In this document: positions 53,367 to 62,512 of the stretch, in pieces | Layout of the letters: every line of letters begins with the position of its first letter | Numbering within the stretch: the stretch's first letter is position 1 | From: Phycicoccus sp. HDW14 | Lineage (GTDB): Bacteria > Actinomycetota > Actinomycetes > Actinomycetales > Dermatophilaceae | Assembly (NCBI RefSeq): GCF_011383005.1 | Contig: NZ_CP049935.1 | Location: 744,001 to 808,000 of the forward strand | Reading direction: 5' to 3' | Length of the DNA: 64,000 nucleotides | The notes under the pieces: model-generated | Told to the model about the DNA's origin: nothing | What the model saw: the letters and a program-made list of their open reading frames with translations, nothing else | The model's database searches: none | Position numbers and translations under genes: made by a program

Positions 53367-54746
53367 TCAGTCGTCGAGGGCGGCCAGCGCGCTCGAGACG
53401 GCCCGGTGGAAGGTCGGGTAGGCGAGGACCTGCTCGCGCAGGACGGCGGTGGGGACCTTCGCGTGGACGGCCGTGGCGAGCATCGAGAGGACCTCGCCGC
53501 CGGTGGGGCCGGCCGACGTCGCCCCGACGAGGTGGCCGGCCGCGCGGTCCTCGACGACCTTGACGACCCCCTCGCCACCCGCCCCGTGGATCCATCCGCG
53601 GGTGCTCTCCTGGAGGGCCGTGGTGCCGGTGCGCACGTCGACGCCCGCGTCGCGCGCCTGCTGCTCGGTCATCCCGACCGCGCCGACCTCCGGGTCGGTG
53701 TAGGTGACCCGCGGGACGGCGTGGTAGCTCGCCCACGGCCCGTCGGTGCCGGTGAGGTCGCGCAGCGCGATGCCGGCCTGGTACATCGACATGTGGGTGA
53801 AGGCGCCCTTGCCGACGATGTCGCCGACCGCCCAGAGCTTCTCGCCGGCGCGCATCCGCTCGTCGGTGTCGACCGAGCGGGCGGTGGGGTCGAGGCCGAC
53901 GGTCTCGAGCCCGAGGTCGGCGAGGTTGGGGCGCCGCCCGGCCGCGACGAGCAGCCGGTCGGCGTCGAGGGTGAGGTCGTCGCTGCCGTCGGGGGCCACG
54001 GTGAGCGTGAAGCGGCCGTCGGCGTGCGCGACCGAGGCGACCTTGGCCCCGGCGAGCACCTGGATCCCGTCGGCGGCGAAGGCCCGGGCGACGACGTCGG
54101 AGGCCTCGGGCTCCTCGAGGGCGAGGATGCGGGGGGCGGCCTCGACGACGCTGACGCGGGTCCCGAAGCGGGAGAACGCCTGGGCGAGCTCGGCACCGAT
54201 GGCCCCGCCGCCCATGACGACGAGCGAGTTGGGGGCCTCGGTGGCGCGCAGGGCCTCGCGGTTGGTCCAGAACGGGGTGTCGGCCAGGCCGTCGACCGGG
54301 GGAGCGGCCGGGGCGGTGCCGGTGTTGAGGACGACGCCGGTGGACGCCACGTACCGGGTGCCGCCGACCTCGACGACGCCCGGACCGGCGAGACGGGCGT
54401 GGCCGCGCACGAAGGTGACGCCGGCGTCCTCGAGGCGCTTCACGGCGACGGTGTCGTCCCAGTCGTCGGTGGCCTCGTCGCGGATGCGGGCGGCGACGAC
54501 GGAGAAGTCGGGGGCGGTCGTGGCGCTGCCGGCGAGGGCGCCGACCCGGTGCGCCTCGGCCAGGGAGTTGGCGGCGCGGATCATCATCTTGCTCGGGATG
54601 CAGCCGTAGTACGGGCACTCCCCGCCGACGAGGCGCTCGTCGACACCGACGACGCTCATGCCCGCGCGGGCGGCCTCGGTGGCGAGGTGCTCGCCACCCG
54701 GGCCGAGCCCGATGACGACGAGGTCGACGTGCTGGTCTTCGCTCAT
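53367..54746 (-). CDS. Flavin pyridine-nucleotide disulfide oxidoreductase
   Basis: A 459-residue class I disulfide reductase. The FAD motif LVVIGLGPGGEHLATEAA leads to the redox pair GGECPYYGCIPSK near residue 43. The NAD(P) motif VVMGGGAIGAELAQAF and the second FAD motif LWAVGDIVGKGAFTHM are present. The C-terminal segment ends AYPTFHRAVSSAL, as in mercuric reductase-like members; the His-Glu pair of lipoamide dehydrogenase is not obvious. The substrate is unknown. GTG/ATG choice: ATG 54746 with GGAGGG-like sequence upstream. Confidence 0.88.
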   Translation of the reverse strand: MSEDQHVDLVVIGLGPGGEHLATEAARAGMSVVGVDERLVGGECPYYGCIPSKMMIRAANSLAEAHRVGALAGSATTAPDFSVVAARIRDEATDDWDDTVAVKRLEDAGVTFVRGHARLAGPGVVEVGGTRYVASTGVVLNTGTAPAAPPVDGLADTPFWTNREALRATEAPNSLVVMGGGAIGAELAQAFSRFGTRVSVVEAAPRILALEEPEASDVVARAFAADGIQVLAGAKVASVAHADGRFTLTVAPDGSDDLTLDADRLLVAAGRRPNLADLGLETVGLDPTARSVDTDERMRAGEKLWAVGDIVGKGAFTHMSMYQAGIALRDLTGTDGPWASYHAVPRVTYTDPEVGAVGMTEQQARDAGVDVRTGTTALQESTRGWIHGAGGEGVVKVVEDRAAGHLVGATSAGPTGGEVLSMLATAVHAKVPTAVLREQVLAYPTFHRAVSSALAALDD

Positions 54747-54797
54747 GGAGGGAGCCTCGCACGGGCCGGCGGGTTTGGGTACGGCTCGCGCCCGACC

Positions 54798-54803
54798 TAC
54801 CCT
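54798..54803 (+). promoter_or_regulatory. -10 hexamer TACCCT of the radical SAM gene, leaderless
   Basis: TACCCT ends six bases before ATG 54810. It shares a 63-bp divergent region with the disulfide reductase gene. Confidence 0.5.
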
Positions 54804-54809
54804 TGGGGG

Positions 54810-56782
54810 ATGCCCGGACAGTCCGTCTTCCCCGCCCTCGAGCCGCTGCTCGAGCAGGTGAGCAAGCCCATCCAGTACGTGGGCGGCGAGCTGAACTCGA
54901 CGGTCAAGCCGTGGGACGTCGCCGGCGACGAGACCGTCCGCTGGGCCCTGATGTACCCCGACGCCTACGAGGTCGGCGTGCCGAACCAGGGCGTCATGAT
55001 CCTCTACGAAGTGCTCAACGAGCGCCCCGACGCCCTCGCCGAGCGCACCTACGCCGTGTGGCCCGACCTCGAGGCCCTGATGCGCGAGCACGGCGTCCCG
55101 CAGTTCACCGTCGACGCCCACCGCCCGGTCGGCGACTTCGACCTGCTCGGGATGTCGTTCTCCACCGAGCTCGGCTACACGAACATGCTCACGGCGCTCG
55201 ACCTCGCGGGCATCCCGCTGCACGCGGCCGACCGCGACGAGTCCCACCCGCTCGTCGTCGCCGGCGGTCACGCGGCGTTCAACCCCGAGACGATCGCCGA
55301 CTTCGTCGACTGCGCCGTCGTCGGCGACGGCGAGGAGGCCGTGCTCGCCATCACCGACATCGTCGGCGACTGGAAGCGCGAGGGTCGCCCGGGCGGCCGC
55401 CACGAGCTGCTGCTGCGCCTCGCCCGCACCGGCGGCGTGTACGTGCCGGCCTTCTTCGACGTCACGTACCTGCCCGACGGCCGCATCCAGCGCGTCGCCC
55501 CGAACGCCCCCGGCGTGCCGTGGCGCGTCTCGAAGCACACCGTCATGGACCTCGACGCCTGGCCGTACCCGAAGCAGCCGCTCGTGCCACTCGCCGAGTC
55601 GGTGCACGAGCGGATGTCGGTCGAGATCTTCCGCGGCTGCACCCGCGGCTGCCGCTTCTGCCAGGCCGGGATGATCACCCGCCCGGTGCGCGAGCGCTCC
55701 ATCACCGGCATCGGCGAGATGGTCGAGCGCGGGCTCGCCGCCACGGGGTTCGAGGAGGTCGGGCTGCTGTCGCTGTCGAGCGCCGACCACTCCGAGATCG
55801 CCGACGTCACCAAGGGCCTCGCCGACCGCTACGAGGGCACGAACACCGGTCTGTCGCTGCCCTCCACGCGCGTCGACGCCTTCAACATCGACCTCGCCAA
55901 CGAGCTGACCCGCAACGGTCGCCGCTCGGGGCTCACGTTCGCCCCGAGGGCGGGTCCGAGCGCATCCGCAAGGTCATCAACAAGATGGTCAGCGAGGACG
56001 ACCTCATCCGCACCGTCGCCGCCGCGTACGGCGCCGGCTGGCGGCAGGTCAAGCTCTACTTCATGTGCGGCCTCCCGACCGAGACCGACGAGGACGTCCT
56101 CCAGATCGCCGAGCTCGCGAAGCGGGTCATCGAGACCGGCCGCGAGGTCAGCGGCCGCCGCGACATCCGCTGCACCGTCTCCATCGGTGGGTTCGTGCCC
56201 AAGCCGCACACCCCGTTCCAGTGGGCCGCGCAGCTCGGCGCCGAGGAGACCGACGCCCGGCTCGCCAAGCTGCGCGAGGCCATCCGTGCCGACCGCCGCT
56301 TCGCCAGCGCCATCGGGTTCCGGTACCACGACGGCAAGCCCGGCATCGTCGAGGGACTGCTCTCGCGCGGCGACCGGCGCGTCGGCCGGGTCATCGAGGC
56401 CGTGTGGCGTGACGGCGGCCGGTTCGACGGCTGGAGCGAGCACTTCTCGTACGAGCGTTGGATGGCCGCCGCCGAGCGCGAGCTGCCGCCACAGGGCGTC
56501 GACGTCGCCTGGTACACGACGCGCGAGCGCGAGGAGGCGGAGGTCCTGCCCTGGGACCACATCGACTCCGGGCTCGACAAGGAGTGGCTGTGGCAGGACT
56601 GGCTGGACTCCCTCGACGAGACCGAGGTCGAGGACTGCCGCTGGACCCCCTGCTTCGACTGCGGCGTCTGCCCGCAGATGAACACCGAGATCGAGATCGG
56701 CCCCACCGGCAAGACCCTCCTGCCGCTCACCGTCCTCGGCGCCGGCCGAGCGCAGATGGCGGAGTCGGCGCACACCCACTGA
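54810..56782 (+). CDS. B12-binding radical SAM protein, TIGR03960 type, one frameshift
   Basis: About 657 residues after repair. The N-terminal Rossmann/B12-like region (PDAYEVGVPNQGVMILYEVLN) precedes the cluster motif FRGCTRGCRFCQAG (CxxxCxxC, near residue 278). A break at a C run (55942-55945) is cured by one C to FAPEGGSERIRKVINKM. The C-terminus has further cysteines CFDCGVC. Members usually sit beside a DUF2344 (TIGR03936) gene and Rne/Rng; neither follows here. The reaction is unknown. Confidence 0.88.
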
Positions 56783-56878
56783 GGGACCGCACCCGGCCCC
56801 TCGGGGCGTGACGGACGCGACGCCCGGCCGGCTCCCGAGGCCCTGCCGCGCGCACCCGCCCGGTGGGACGATGAGGAC

Positions 56879-57943
56879 GTGGGCAGGCCGAGCGGCAGCA
56901 GCCGGCGTCGGGCCCTCCTCCTGGGCTCCGACTCCGGCCGCGACGCCCTCCGCCGGATCGCCGTCGCGCTGACCGCGCTCGCGGCCGTCACGGTGGTCGG
57001 CACGCTCGGCTACGTCGTCCTCGGCTTCCCGCTCCTCGACGCGGTCTACCAGACCGTCACCACCGTCGCGACGGTCGGCTTCCGCGAGGTGCACCCGCTC
57101 GGGCCGGGCGGCCAGGTCTTCACCATCGTCCTCGTCCTGCTCGGGGTGGGGACCGTCCTGTACAACCTCGGGGTCCTCGTCGAGGCCGTCACCGAGGGCC
57201 ACCTGCGCGAGCACCTCCGGAGGCGCCGCATGGAACGCGACATCGCGCGGCTGCGCGACCACGTCATCGTCTGCGGGTTCGGGCGCGTGGGGCGCTCGGC
57301 CACGCGCTACCTCCACGACCGGGGGCACCGGGTCGTCGTCGTCGACACCGACGAGACGCGGCTCGCGGGCCTCACCGAGCCGTCGGTCCACGGCGACGCA
57401 GCGAGCGACGACGTCCTGCGGGCGGCCGGCATCCAGCGCGCCCGGGCACTGGTGTGCGCCCTCGACAGCGACGCCGACACCACCTACGCCACGCTCTCGG
57501 CACGGGCCCTGCGCCCCGACCTCGTGATCATCAGCCGGGCCCGCACGCTGGAGTCCAAGGAGAAGCTCGTCCTCGCCGGGGCCACGCGGGCGGTCAACCC
57601 CCAGCTCATCGGCGGGCGCCGGATGGCCTCCTTCGCGCTGCACGCCGACGTCGCCGAGTTCCTCGACGAGGTGATGCACGACGACGACCTCGACGTGCGC
57701 ATCGAGCAGGTGCGTCTCGGCGACGCCGGAGGATGGGTCGGGCGGACGGTGGGGGAGGTGGACGTGCACGGCGCCTGCGGCGGACAGCTGCTCGCCGTGC
57801 GCCGACCGCAGAAGGGACCGTTCCTCCCCGCGCCGCCGCCGTCGACGGTGCTCGAGCCCGGCAGCACGCTCATCGTCTTCGGCACGCCCGACCAGGTCGA
57901 GCGGCTCCGGGAGGCGGCCGTTGCCGGCGCGCTGACAGGATGA
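56879..57943 (+). CDS. Two-TM potassium channel with RCK (TrkA-N/TrkA-C) domains
   Basis: A 354-residue MthK-like channel. TM1 is IAVALTALAAVTVVGTLGYVVLG. The pore loop and filter read TTVATVGFREVHPL, with TVGF in place of the classic TVGYGD. TM2 is FTIVLVLLGVGTVLYNLGVLV. The RCK domain has HVIVCGFGRVGRSATRYL and ends with an RCK_C domain. GACGAT lies six bases before GTG 56879. It is followed by the thioesterase after 4 bp. Confidence 0.9.
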   Translation: MGRPSGSSRRRALLLGSDSGRDALRRIAVALTALAAVTVVGTLGYVVLGFPLLDAVYQTVTTVATVGFREVHPLGPGGQVFTIVLVLLGVGTVLYNLGVLVEAVTEGHLREHLRRRRMERDIARLRDHVIVCGFGRVGRSATRYLHDRGHRVVVVDTDETRLAGLTEPSVHGDAASDDVLRAAGIQRARALVCALDSDADTTYATLSARALRPDLVIISRARTLESKEKLVLAGATRAVNPQLIGGRRMASFALHADVAEFLDEVMHDDDLDVRIEQVRLGDAGGWVGRTVGEVDVHGACGGQLLAVRRPQKGPFLPAPPPSTVLEPGSTLIVFGTPDQVERLREAAVAGALTG

Positions 57944-57947
57944 CCCC

Positions 57948-58898
57948 GTGGACGACCGACCGCACCCGCCCGCCGAGATCACGCTGCGCTTCCTCGCGGC
58001 ACCGACCGATGCGGGGCACTCGGGGTCGGTGAGCGCCGGCCGGGTGCTCGAGTGGATCGACAAGGCGGGCTACGCGGCGGCGGCCGGCTGGAGCGGCACC
58101 TACTGCGTCACCGCCTACGTCGGCAACGTCCGCTTCACGCGCCCGGTCGAGGTCGGTGACCTCGTGGAGGTGACGGCGCGGGTCGTGCACACGGGCCGCA
58201 GCTCGATGCACATCAGCGTCGACGTGGCGTCCGGAGGGCCTCGCACTCGCAGCCTCGAGCCCGCCACCCGCTGCCTCATCGTCTTCGTGGCCGTCGACGG
58301 CGAGGGCCGCTCGACCCCGGTGCCCGAGCTCGTGCCGCGGACGACGGCCGACGAGCTGGCCCGGGCGTGGGCGCTGCGTCGGGCCGACGTGCGGGCCGAG
58401 GTCGAGGCGGCGATGGCCGGCCAGGTGTACTCCGACGCCGGTACGGCGCCCCGGGTCACCCTCCGCTTCCTCGCCGCCCCCACCGACGTCAACTGGGGCG
58501 GCAAGGTGCACGGCGGCATCGTCATGCGCTGGATCGACGAGGCCGCCCACCTCCTCGCCACGCAGTGGACCGGCGACGCCGGCAACGTCGCGATCTTCAC
58601 CGGGGGAGTGCGCTTCTACCGGCCGCTGCGCATCGGGCACCTCGTCGAGGTCGAGGCCCGGCTGCTGCACACCGGGCGCACCTCGATGCACGTCGGCGTC
58701 CACGTGCGCTCCGGCGACCCCGCCGAGGGGGCCGGCGCGCTCGAGCTGACCACCTACTGCCGCACCATCCTCGTCGGCCTCGACGCCGACCGCCGGGCCG
58801 TGCCGACGCCCGCCTGGGTGCCGGTCTCGGACGAGGACCGCGCCCTCGACGCCCACGCCGTCGAGCTCGTCGCCATCCGCGCCCGGCACGGCGACTGA
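57948..58898 (+). CDS. Tandem-hotdog acyl-CoA thioesterase
   Basis: A 316-residue protein with two hotdog domains of the BFIT/acyl-CoA hydrolase type. The C-terminal domain has the usual VHGGIVMRWIDEAA helix; the N-terminal domain has SGSVSAGRVLEWIDKAG instead, lacking the HGG, so it may be less active. Both carry the GNVRF/GGVRF strand. CAGGAT ends six bases before GTG 57948, giving a leaderless option. The acyl substrate is unknown. Confidence 0.85.
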   Translation: MDDRPHPPAEITLRFLAAPTDAGHSGSVSAGRVLEWIDKAGYAAAAGWSGTYCVTAYVGNVRFTRPVEVGDLVEVTARVVHTGRSSMHISVDVASGGPRTRSLEPATRCLIVFVAVDGEGRSTPVPELVPRTTADELARAWALRRADVRAEVEAAMAGQVYSDAGTAPRVTLRFLAAPTDVNWGGKVHGGIVMRWIDEAAHLLATQWTGDAGNVAIFTGGVRFYRPLRIGHLVEVEARLLHTGRTSMHVGVHVRSGDPAEGAGALELTTYCRTILVGLDADRRAVPTPAWVPVSDEDRALDAHAVELVAIRARHGD

Positions 58899-58943
58899 CC
58901 CGCCTCCTCCCCGCACCCGGACGGGCCAAGGCAGGGTGTGTGG

Positions 58944-58980
58944 TTGACGATACTGTGTGAGGCACACTATCGTGTGAGTC
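58944..58980 (+). promoter_or_regulatory. PadR promoter with overlapping 25-bp palindrome, leaderless
   Basis: TTGACG (58944-58949) and TATCGT (58968-58973) form a promoter with an 18-base spacer. The palindrome CGATA-c-TGTG-N5-CACA-c-TATCG (58948-58972) fills the spacer. The transcript would begin at about the ATG (58981). This suggests autorepression by PadR, as is usual for the family. Confidence 0.65.
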
Positions 58981-59310
58981 ATGACGGATGACGAGGGCGT
59001 GCTCGCCGGGCACCTGCAGGAGCTGCGGCGCGGGACCGTCGTCGTCGCGGCGCTGGCCAGCCTCCGCACCCCCGGCTACGGCTATGCGCTGCTGGAGTCG
59101 CTGGCGCGCAACGGTTTCGAGGTCGACGCCAACACCCTCTACCCACTGCTGCGCCGGCTCGAGAAGCAGGGGCTGCTCACGGCCGAGTGGAACACCGAGG
59201 AGTCGCGGCCGCGGAAGTTCTACCGCACCAGCCCGGCCGGCGAGCAGGTGCTGGCCGCCCTGCGCGCCGACTGGCGCTCCCTCGACGCCTCCATCTCCGA
59301 CCTCGCCTGA
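58981..59310 (+). CDS. PadR family transcriptional repressor
   Basis: A 109-residue winged-helix protein. PadR signatures are ALASLRTPGYGYALLESLA, VDANTLYPLLRRLEKQGLLTAEW and RPRKFYRTSPAG. The C-terminal dimer helix is short. The gene is followed after 25 bp by a HAAS-domain membrane protein, its usual partner. A palindrome overlaps its own promoter. Confidence 0.93.
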   Translation: MTDDEGVLAGHLQELRRGTVVVAALASLRTPGYGYALLESLARNGFEVDANTLYPLLRRLEKQGLLTAEWNTEESRPRKFYRTSPAGEQVLAALRADWRSLDASISDLA

Positions 59311-59335
59311 CCCCACCGACCGAGAGGACGACCCC

Positions 59336-60298
59336 ATGGGCACCCTGACCGACCGCTACGTCTCCGCCACCGTCCGCGAGCTCGCCGAGGACCAGCGCGA
59401 CGACGTCGACCGCGAGCTGCGCGGCACCATCGAGGACATGGTCGACGCCCGCCTGGAGGCCGGGGCGGCCCCGGACCGGGACCGGGCCGAGCACGACGTC
59501 CTCGTCGAGCTCGGCGACCCGATCCGGCTGGCGGCGGGCTACTCCGGTCGGCCGCTGCACCTCATCGGCCCGGCGCTCTACCCGGAGTGGCGCCGGCTGG
59601 TCGTGCTGCTCGTCTCGGTGGTCTCGCCCATCGCGGCCGTCGGCACCCTCGTCGTGCGCCTCTTCGTCGACGACGTCGCCACCGACGGCGTCGGCCCGGC
59701 CTTCGGCAGCGCTGCGCTCGCCGGGCTGACCACCGCCCTGCACGCGGTCTTCTGGACCACCCTCGTCTTCGCGGTCATCGAGCGCAGCCAGCCGGGCAAG
59801 GGCGTCCTGGGGTGGACGCCCGACCAGCTGCCCGAGGCGCCCGCGTCGCGTCGTGCGGTCGGGCGCACCGAGACGGTCGGGTCGCTCGTCACCCTGCTCG
59901 TCATGGTCCTCGCGCTCGTCTGGCAGCAGACGAGCTCCCCGGTGCGCGTCGGCGGCGAGGCGGTGCCGGTCCTCGACCCCGCTCTCTGGTCGGGATGGCT
60001 GCCGGTGCTGCTCGCCCTCCTGCTCGCCCAGGGTGTCCTGGTCGTCGCGGTCTTCCGCGCTCGGCGGTGGACGCCGGGGAGTGCCGGCGTCGGTGCCCTC
60101 CTCGACGTCGCGACGGCCGGGCTGCTCGTCTGGCTGCTGCAGACCGACCGGTTCTTCGACGCCCGCTTCGTCGACGCGCTCGTCGGCGGGGGCTGGACGA
60201 ACGCGGCCCGTGACCTGACGGTCGGCGTGACCCTCGGGGTGCTGGTCGTGACCCTCTGGGACCAGGTCGAGACGTGGCGACGGCTGCGCCGCGCGTGA
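59336..60298 (+). CDS. HAAS/permease-prefix-type membrane protein
   Basis: A 320-residue protein. The first 80 residues (YVSATVRELAEDQRDDVDRELRGTIEDMVDA ... LGDPIRLAAGYSG) are the helical HAAS-type domain often coded beside PadR. About five to six transmembrane segments follow, such as LVVLLVSVVSPIAAVGTLVV and LLVMVLALVW. AGAGGAC precedes ATG 59336. It probably acts in PadR-linked envelope response; the molecular role is unknown. Confidence 0.82.
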   Translation: MGTLTDRYVSATVRELAEDQRDDVDRELRGTIEDMVDARLEAGAAPDRDRAEHDVLVELGDPIRLAAGYSGRPLHLIGPALYPEWRRLVVLLVSVVSPIAAVGTLVVRLFVDDVATDGVGPAFGSAALAGLTTALHAVFWTTLVFAVIERSQPGKGVLGWTPDQLPEAPASRRAVGRTETVGSLVTLLVMVLALVWQQTSSPVRVGGEAVPVLDPALWSGWLPVLLALLLAQGVLVVAVFRARRWTPGSAGVGALLDVATAGLLVWLLQTDRFFDARFVDALVGGGWTNAARDLTVGVTLGVLVVTLWDQVETWRRLRRA

Positions 60299-60312
60299 CC
60301 GTCGGGGTCCGC

Positions 60313-60345
60313 CTGCTCAGGGCTCGCTGAGGGCTCGCTGAGGAC
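60313..60345 (+). promoter_or_regulatory. Three 11-bp direct repeats upstream of the S53 peptidase
   Basis: The segment GCTCAGG / GCTCGCTGAGG / GCTCGCTGAGG shows two exact and one weaker copy of an 11-base unit. That period is typical of OmpR/PhoP-family response-regulator sites. Binding is inference. Confidence 0.35.
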
Positions 60346-60472
60346 GAGAGGCTGGGGAGGCCTGCGCCGGAGGGCGACCCGTGACATCCGTCAGGGGCAG
60401 GGGCCGGTGACGGGGTGAGGCTCGGCGACGCGGGGCCACCGTCCCGCGTCCGTCACTCGCAGGAGGTTCTCC

Positions 60473-62443
60473 GTGACAGGTACGACTCGAGGCACGACGG
60501 CGCTGATCGGCGTCGCCGTGCTGGCCGTGGCATCCGCCGGTGCCGCCGTGGCATCACCGCAGGCATCCGGCCGACACCAGGTGAGCAGGGCCCCCGCCTG
60601 GACCGCGCACGCGCGCTCGCAGCGCAGCGCGGCGGCCGCCCCGGCGTCGCACGCCAAGATCTGGCTCGCGCCGCGCGACCGGTCCGGGCTCGAGCAGCTC
60701 GCCCGGGCGGTCTCCGACCCCACGTCCGCCGCCTACGGCCACCACCTGAGCAGCGCGCAGTACCGTGCCCGCTTCGCCCCGACCGCCGGGACCGTCTCGG
60801 CGGTCACGGCCTGGGCGAGGAGCGCCGGCCTGCGGGTCGACGGCGTCGGTAGCGACGACCACTTCGTCGCCGTGTCGGGCAGCCGCTCGGCCGTGTCGTC
60901 GGCGTTCACCGCGAACCTCGGGACCTTCACCCTAGACGGGCACACGGGGACCGCCCCGACCTCCGCGGTGACCGTGCCGGACTCGATCGCCGGCCAGGTG
61001 CTGGCCGTCACCGGCCTCGACACCGTGACGCACTGGGCCACGCCCGCGCAGTCGCGCGACCGCGGGACCCCGTCGACGTCGACGGCCTCGCCGAGCGACC
61101 TCGGCCCGCCGCCCGGCTTCGTCAACGCCACGCCGTGCTCGGCGTACTACGGCGAGAAAGTCGACCGCCGCGACCCGGCCTTCCAGGGCAAGCACCTGCC
61201 GTACTCGGTGTGCGGGTACGTGCCGAGCCAGTTCCGCTCGGCGTACGGCGTGACCGCCACGCAGCGCACCGGGCGCGGTGAGACGGTGGCGATCATCGAC
61301 GCCTTCGCCGCACCGACCATCGAGCAGGACGCCAACACCTACGCGACCCGCCACGGGGACAACGCGTTCCGTCGGGGTCAGCTGACCCAGTCGAACGACC
61401 CCGCCGACCCGACGCGTGTCGAGGACTGCGGCGGCAACGGCTGGTTCGGCGAGGAGACCCTCGACGTCGAGGCCGTCCACGGGATGGCACCGAACGCCGG
61501 TGTGGCCTACTACGGCGCCGCCAGCTGCTACGACGACGACCTGCTCGCCTCGCTGGCCCGCGTCGTGCACGACAACAAGGCGTCCGTCATCTCGAACTCG
61601 TGGGGCGAGCCGACGTACGTCGTGGTCGACGGGGTCAAGACCCCCACCATCGACGACGCCCTGGTGCAGGCCTACGAGTCGGTCTTCCTCCAGGGTGCGG
61701 TGCAGGGCATCGGCACCTACTTCTCCTCGGGCGACGACGGTGACGAGCTGGCCAACGCCGGTGTGCTGTCGCCGGACTGGCCCGCCGCCGACCCGTACGT
61801 CACCGCCGTCGGCGGCACGGCCCTCGCGGTCGACAGCCGCGGGCGTCGGCAGTTCGAGACCGGCTGGGGCACCGAGAAGTACACCCTCGTCGACAACGCG
61901 TGGTCCTCGGTCGGCTACCTCTACGGCGCCGGTGGCGGCTGCAGCGACCTGTTCGCGAAGCCGTTCTACCAGAGGGCGACCCGCACTGGGTGTGACATGC
62001 GTGGCGTCCCGGACGTTGCCATGGACGCCGACCCGACGACGGGCATGCTCGTCGGCGAGACGCAGGTCTTCGACGCCCACACGAAGTTCGGTACCGGCAC
62101 CCAGTACGGCGAGTACCGCATCGGCGGAACCAGCCTCGCCGCACCGCTGTTCGCCGGGCTCCAGGCCGACGTGCAGCAGACCCGCGGGCGCATCGGCTTC
62201 GCCAACCCGCTGGTCTACCGGCTCGGCCGCGGCGGCGACGCCTTCCACGACGTGCGCCCCGAGGGCGACGCCGGGAACATCCGCGTCGACTTCGTCAACG
62301 GCCTCAACGGTGACGACGGGAAGGTCTCCACGGTGCGCACCTTCGACCAGGACTCGAGCCTGACGACGGGGCGCGGCTGGGACGACGTGACCGGGGTCGG
62401 CAGCCCGACCGCGAACTACGTCATCGCGGCGTCAGGGCGCTGA
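60473..62443 (+). CDS. Secreted S53 (sedolisin) family serine-carboxyl peptidase
   Basis: A 656-residue preproenzyme. The signal peptide is LIGVAVLAVASAGAAVASPQA. A pro-kumamolisin activation domain (about residues 60-185) contains YGHHLSSAQYRARFAP. The catalytic domain has Glu and Asp in GEETLDVEAVHGMAP (about residue 328), the Asp region of SNSWGEP and the Ser in GGTSLAAPLFAG (about residue 553). The C-terminal calcium-site region is DDVTGVGSP. Such enzymes work at acid pH outside the cell. AGGAGG lies seven bases before GTG 60473. Confidence 0.92.
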   Translation: MTGTTRGTTALIGVAVLAVASAGAAVASPQASGRHQVSRAPAWTAHARSQRSAAAAPASHAKIWLAPRDRSGLEQLARAVSDPTSAAYGHHLSSAQYRARFAPTAGTVSAVTAWARSAGLRVDGVGSDDHFVAVSGSRSAVSSAFTANLGTFTLDGHTGTAPTSAVTVPDSIAGQVLAVTGLDTVTHWATPAQSRDRGTPSTSTASPSDLGPPPGFVNATPCSAYYGEKVDRRDPAFQGKHLPYSVCGYVPSQFRSAYGVTATQRTGRGETVAIIDAFAAPTIEQDANTYATRHGDNAFRRGQLTQSNDPADPTRVEDCGGNGWFGEETLDVEAVHGMAPNAGVAYYGAASCYDDDLLASLARVVHDNKASVISNSWGEPTYVVVDGVKTPTIDDALVQAYESVFLQGAVQGIGTYFSSGDDGDELANAGVLSPDWPAADPYVTAVGGTALAVDSRGRRQFETGWGTEKYTLVDNAWSSVGYLYGAGGGCSDLFAKPFYQRATRTGCDMRGVPDVAMDADPTTGMLVGETQVFDAHTKFGTGTQYGEYRIGGTSLAAPLFAGLQADVQQTRGRIGFANPLVYRLGRGGDAFHDVRPEGDAGNIRVDFVNGLNGDDGKVSTVRTFDQDSSLTTGRGWDDVTGVGSPTANYVIAASGR

Positions 62444-62462
62444 GGCAGCGCCCGCACGAAGC

Positions 62463-62501
62463 CCCGAGGGTCCGGCCGAGGTGTGCGGCCGGGCCCTCGG
62501 G
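62463..62501. terminator. Terminator between S53 peptidase and aminotransferase
   Basis: Arms 62463-62478 and 62486-62501 form a 16-bp stem with one G-U pair and a seven-base loop, 20 bases after the peptidase stop. It probably serves both convergent genes. Confidence 0.75.
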
Positions 62502-62512
62502 CGTCTCCGCGG

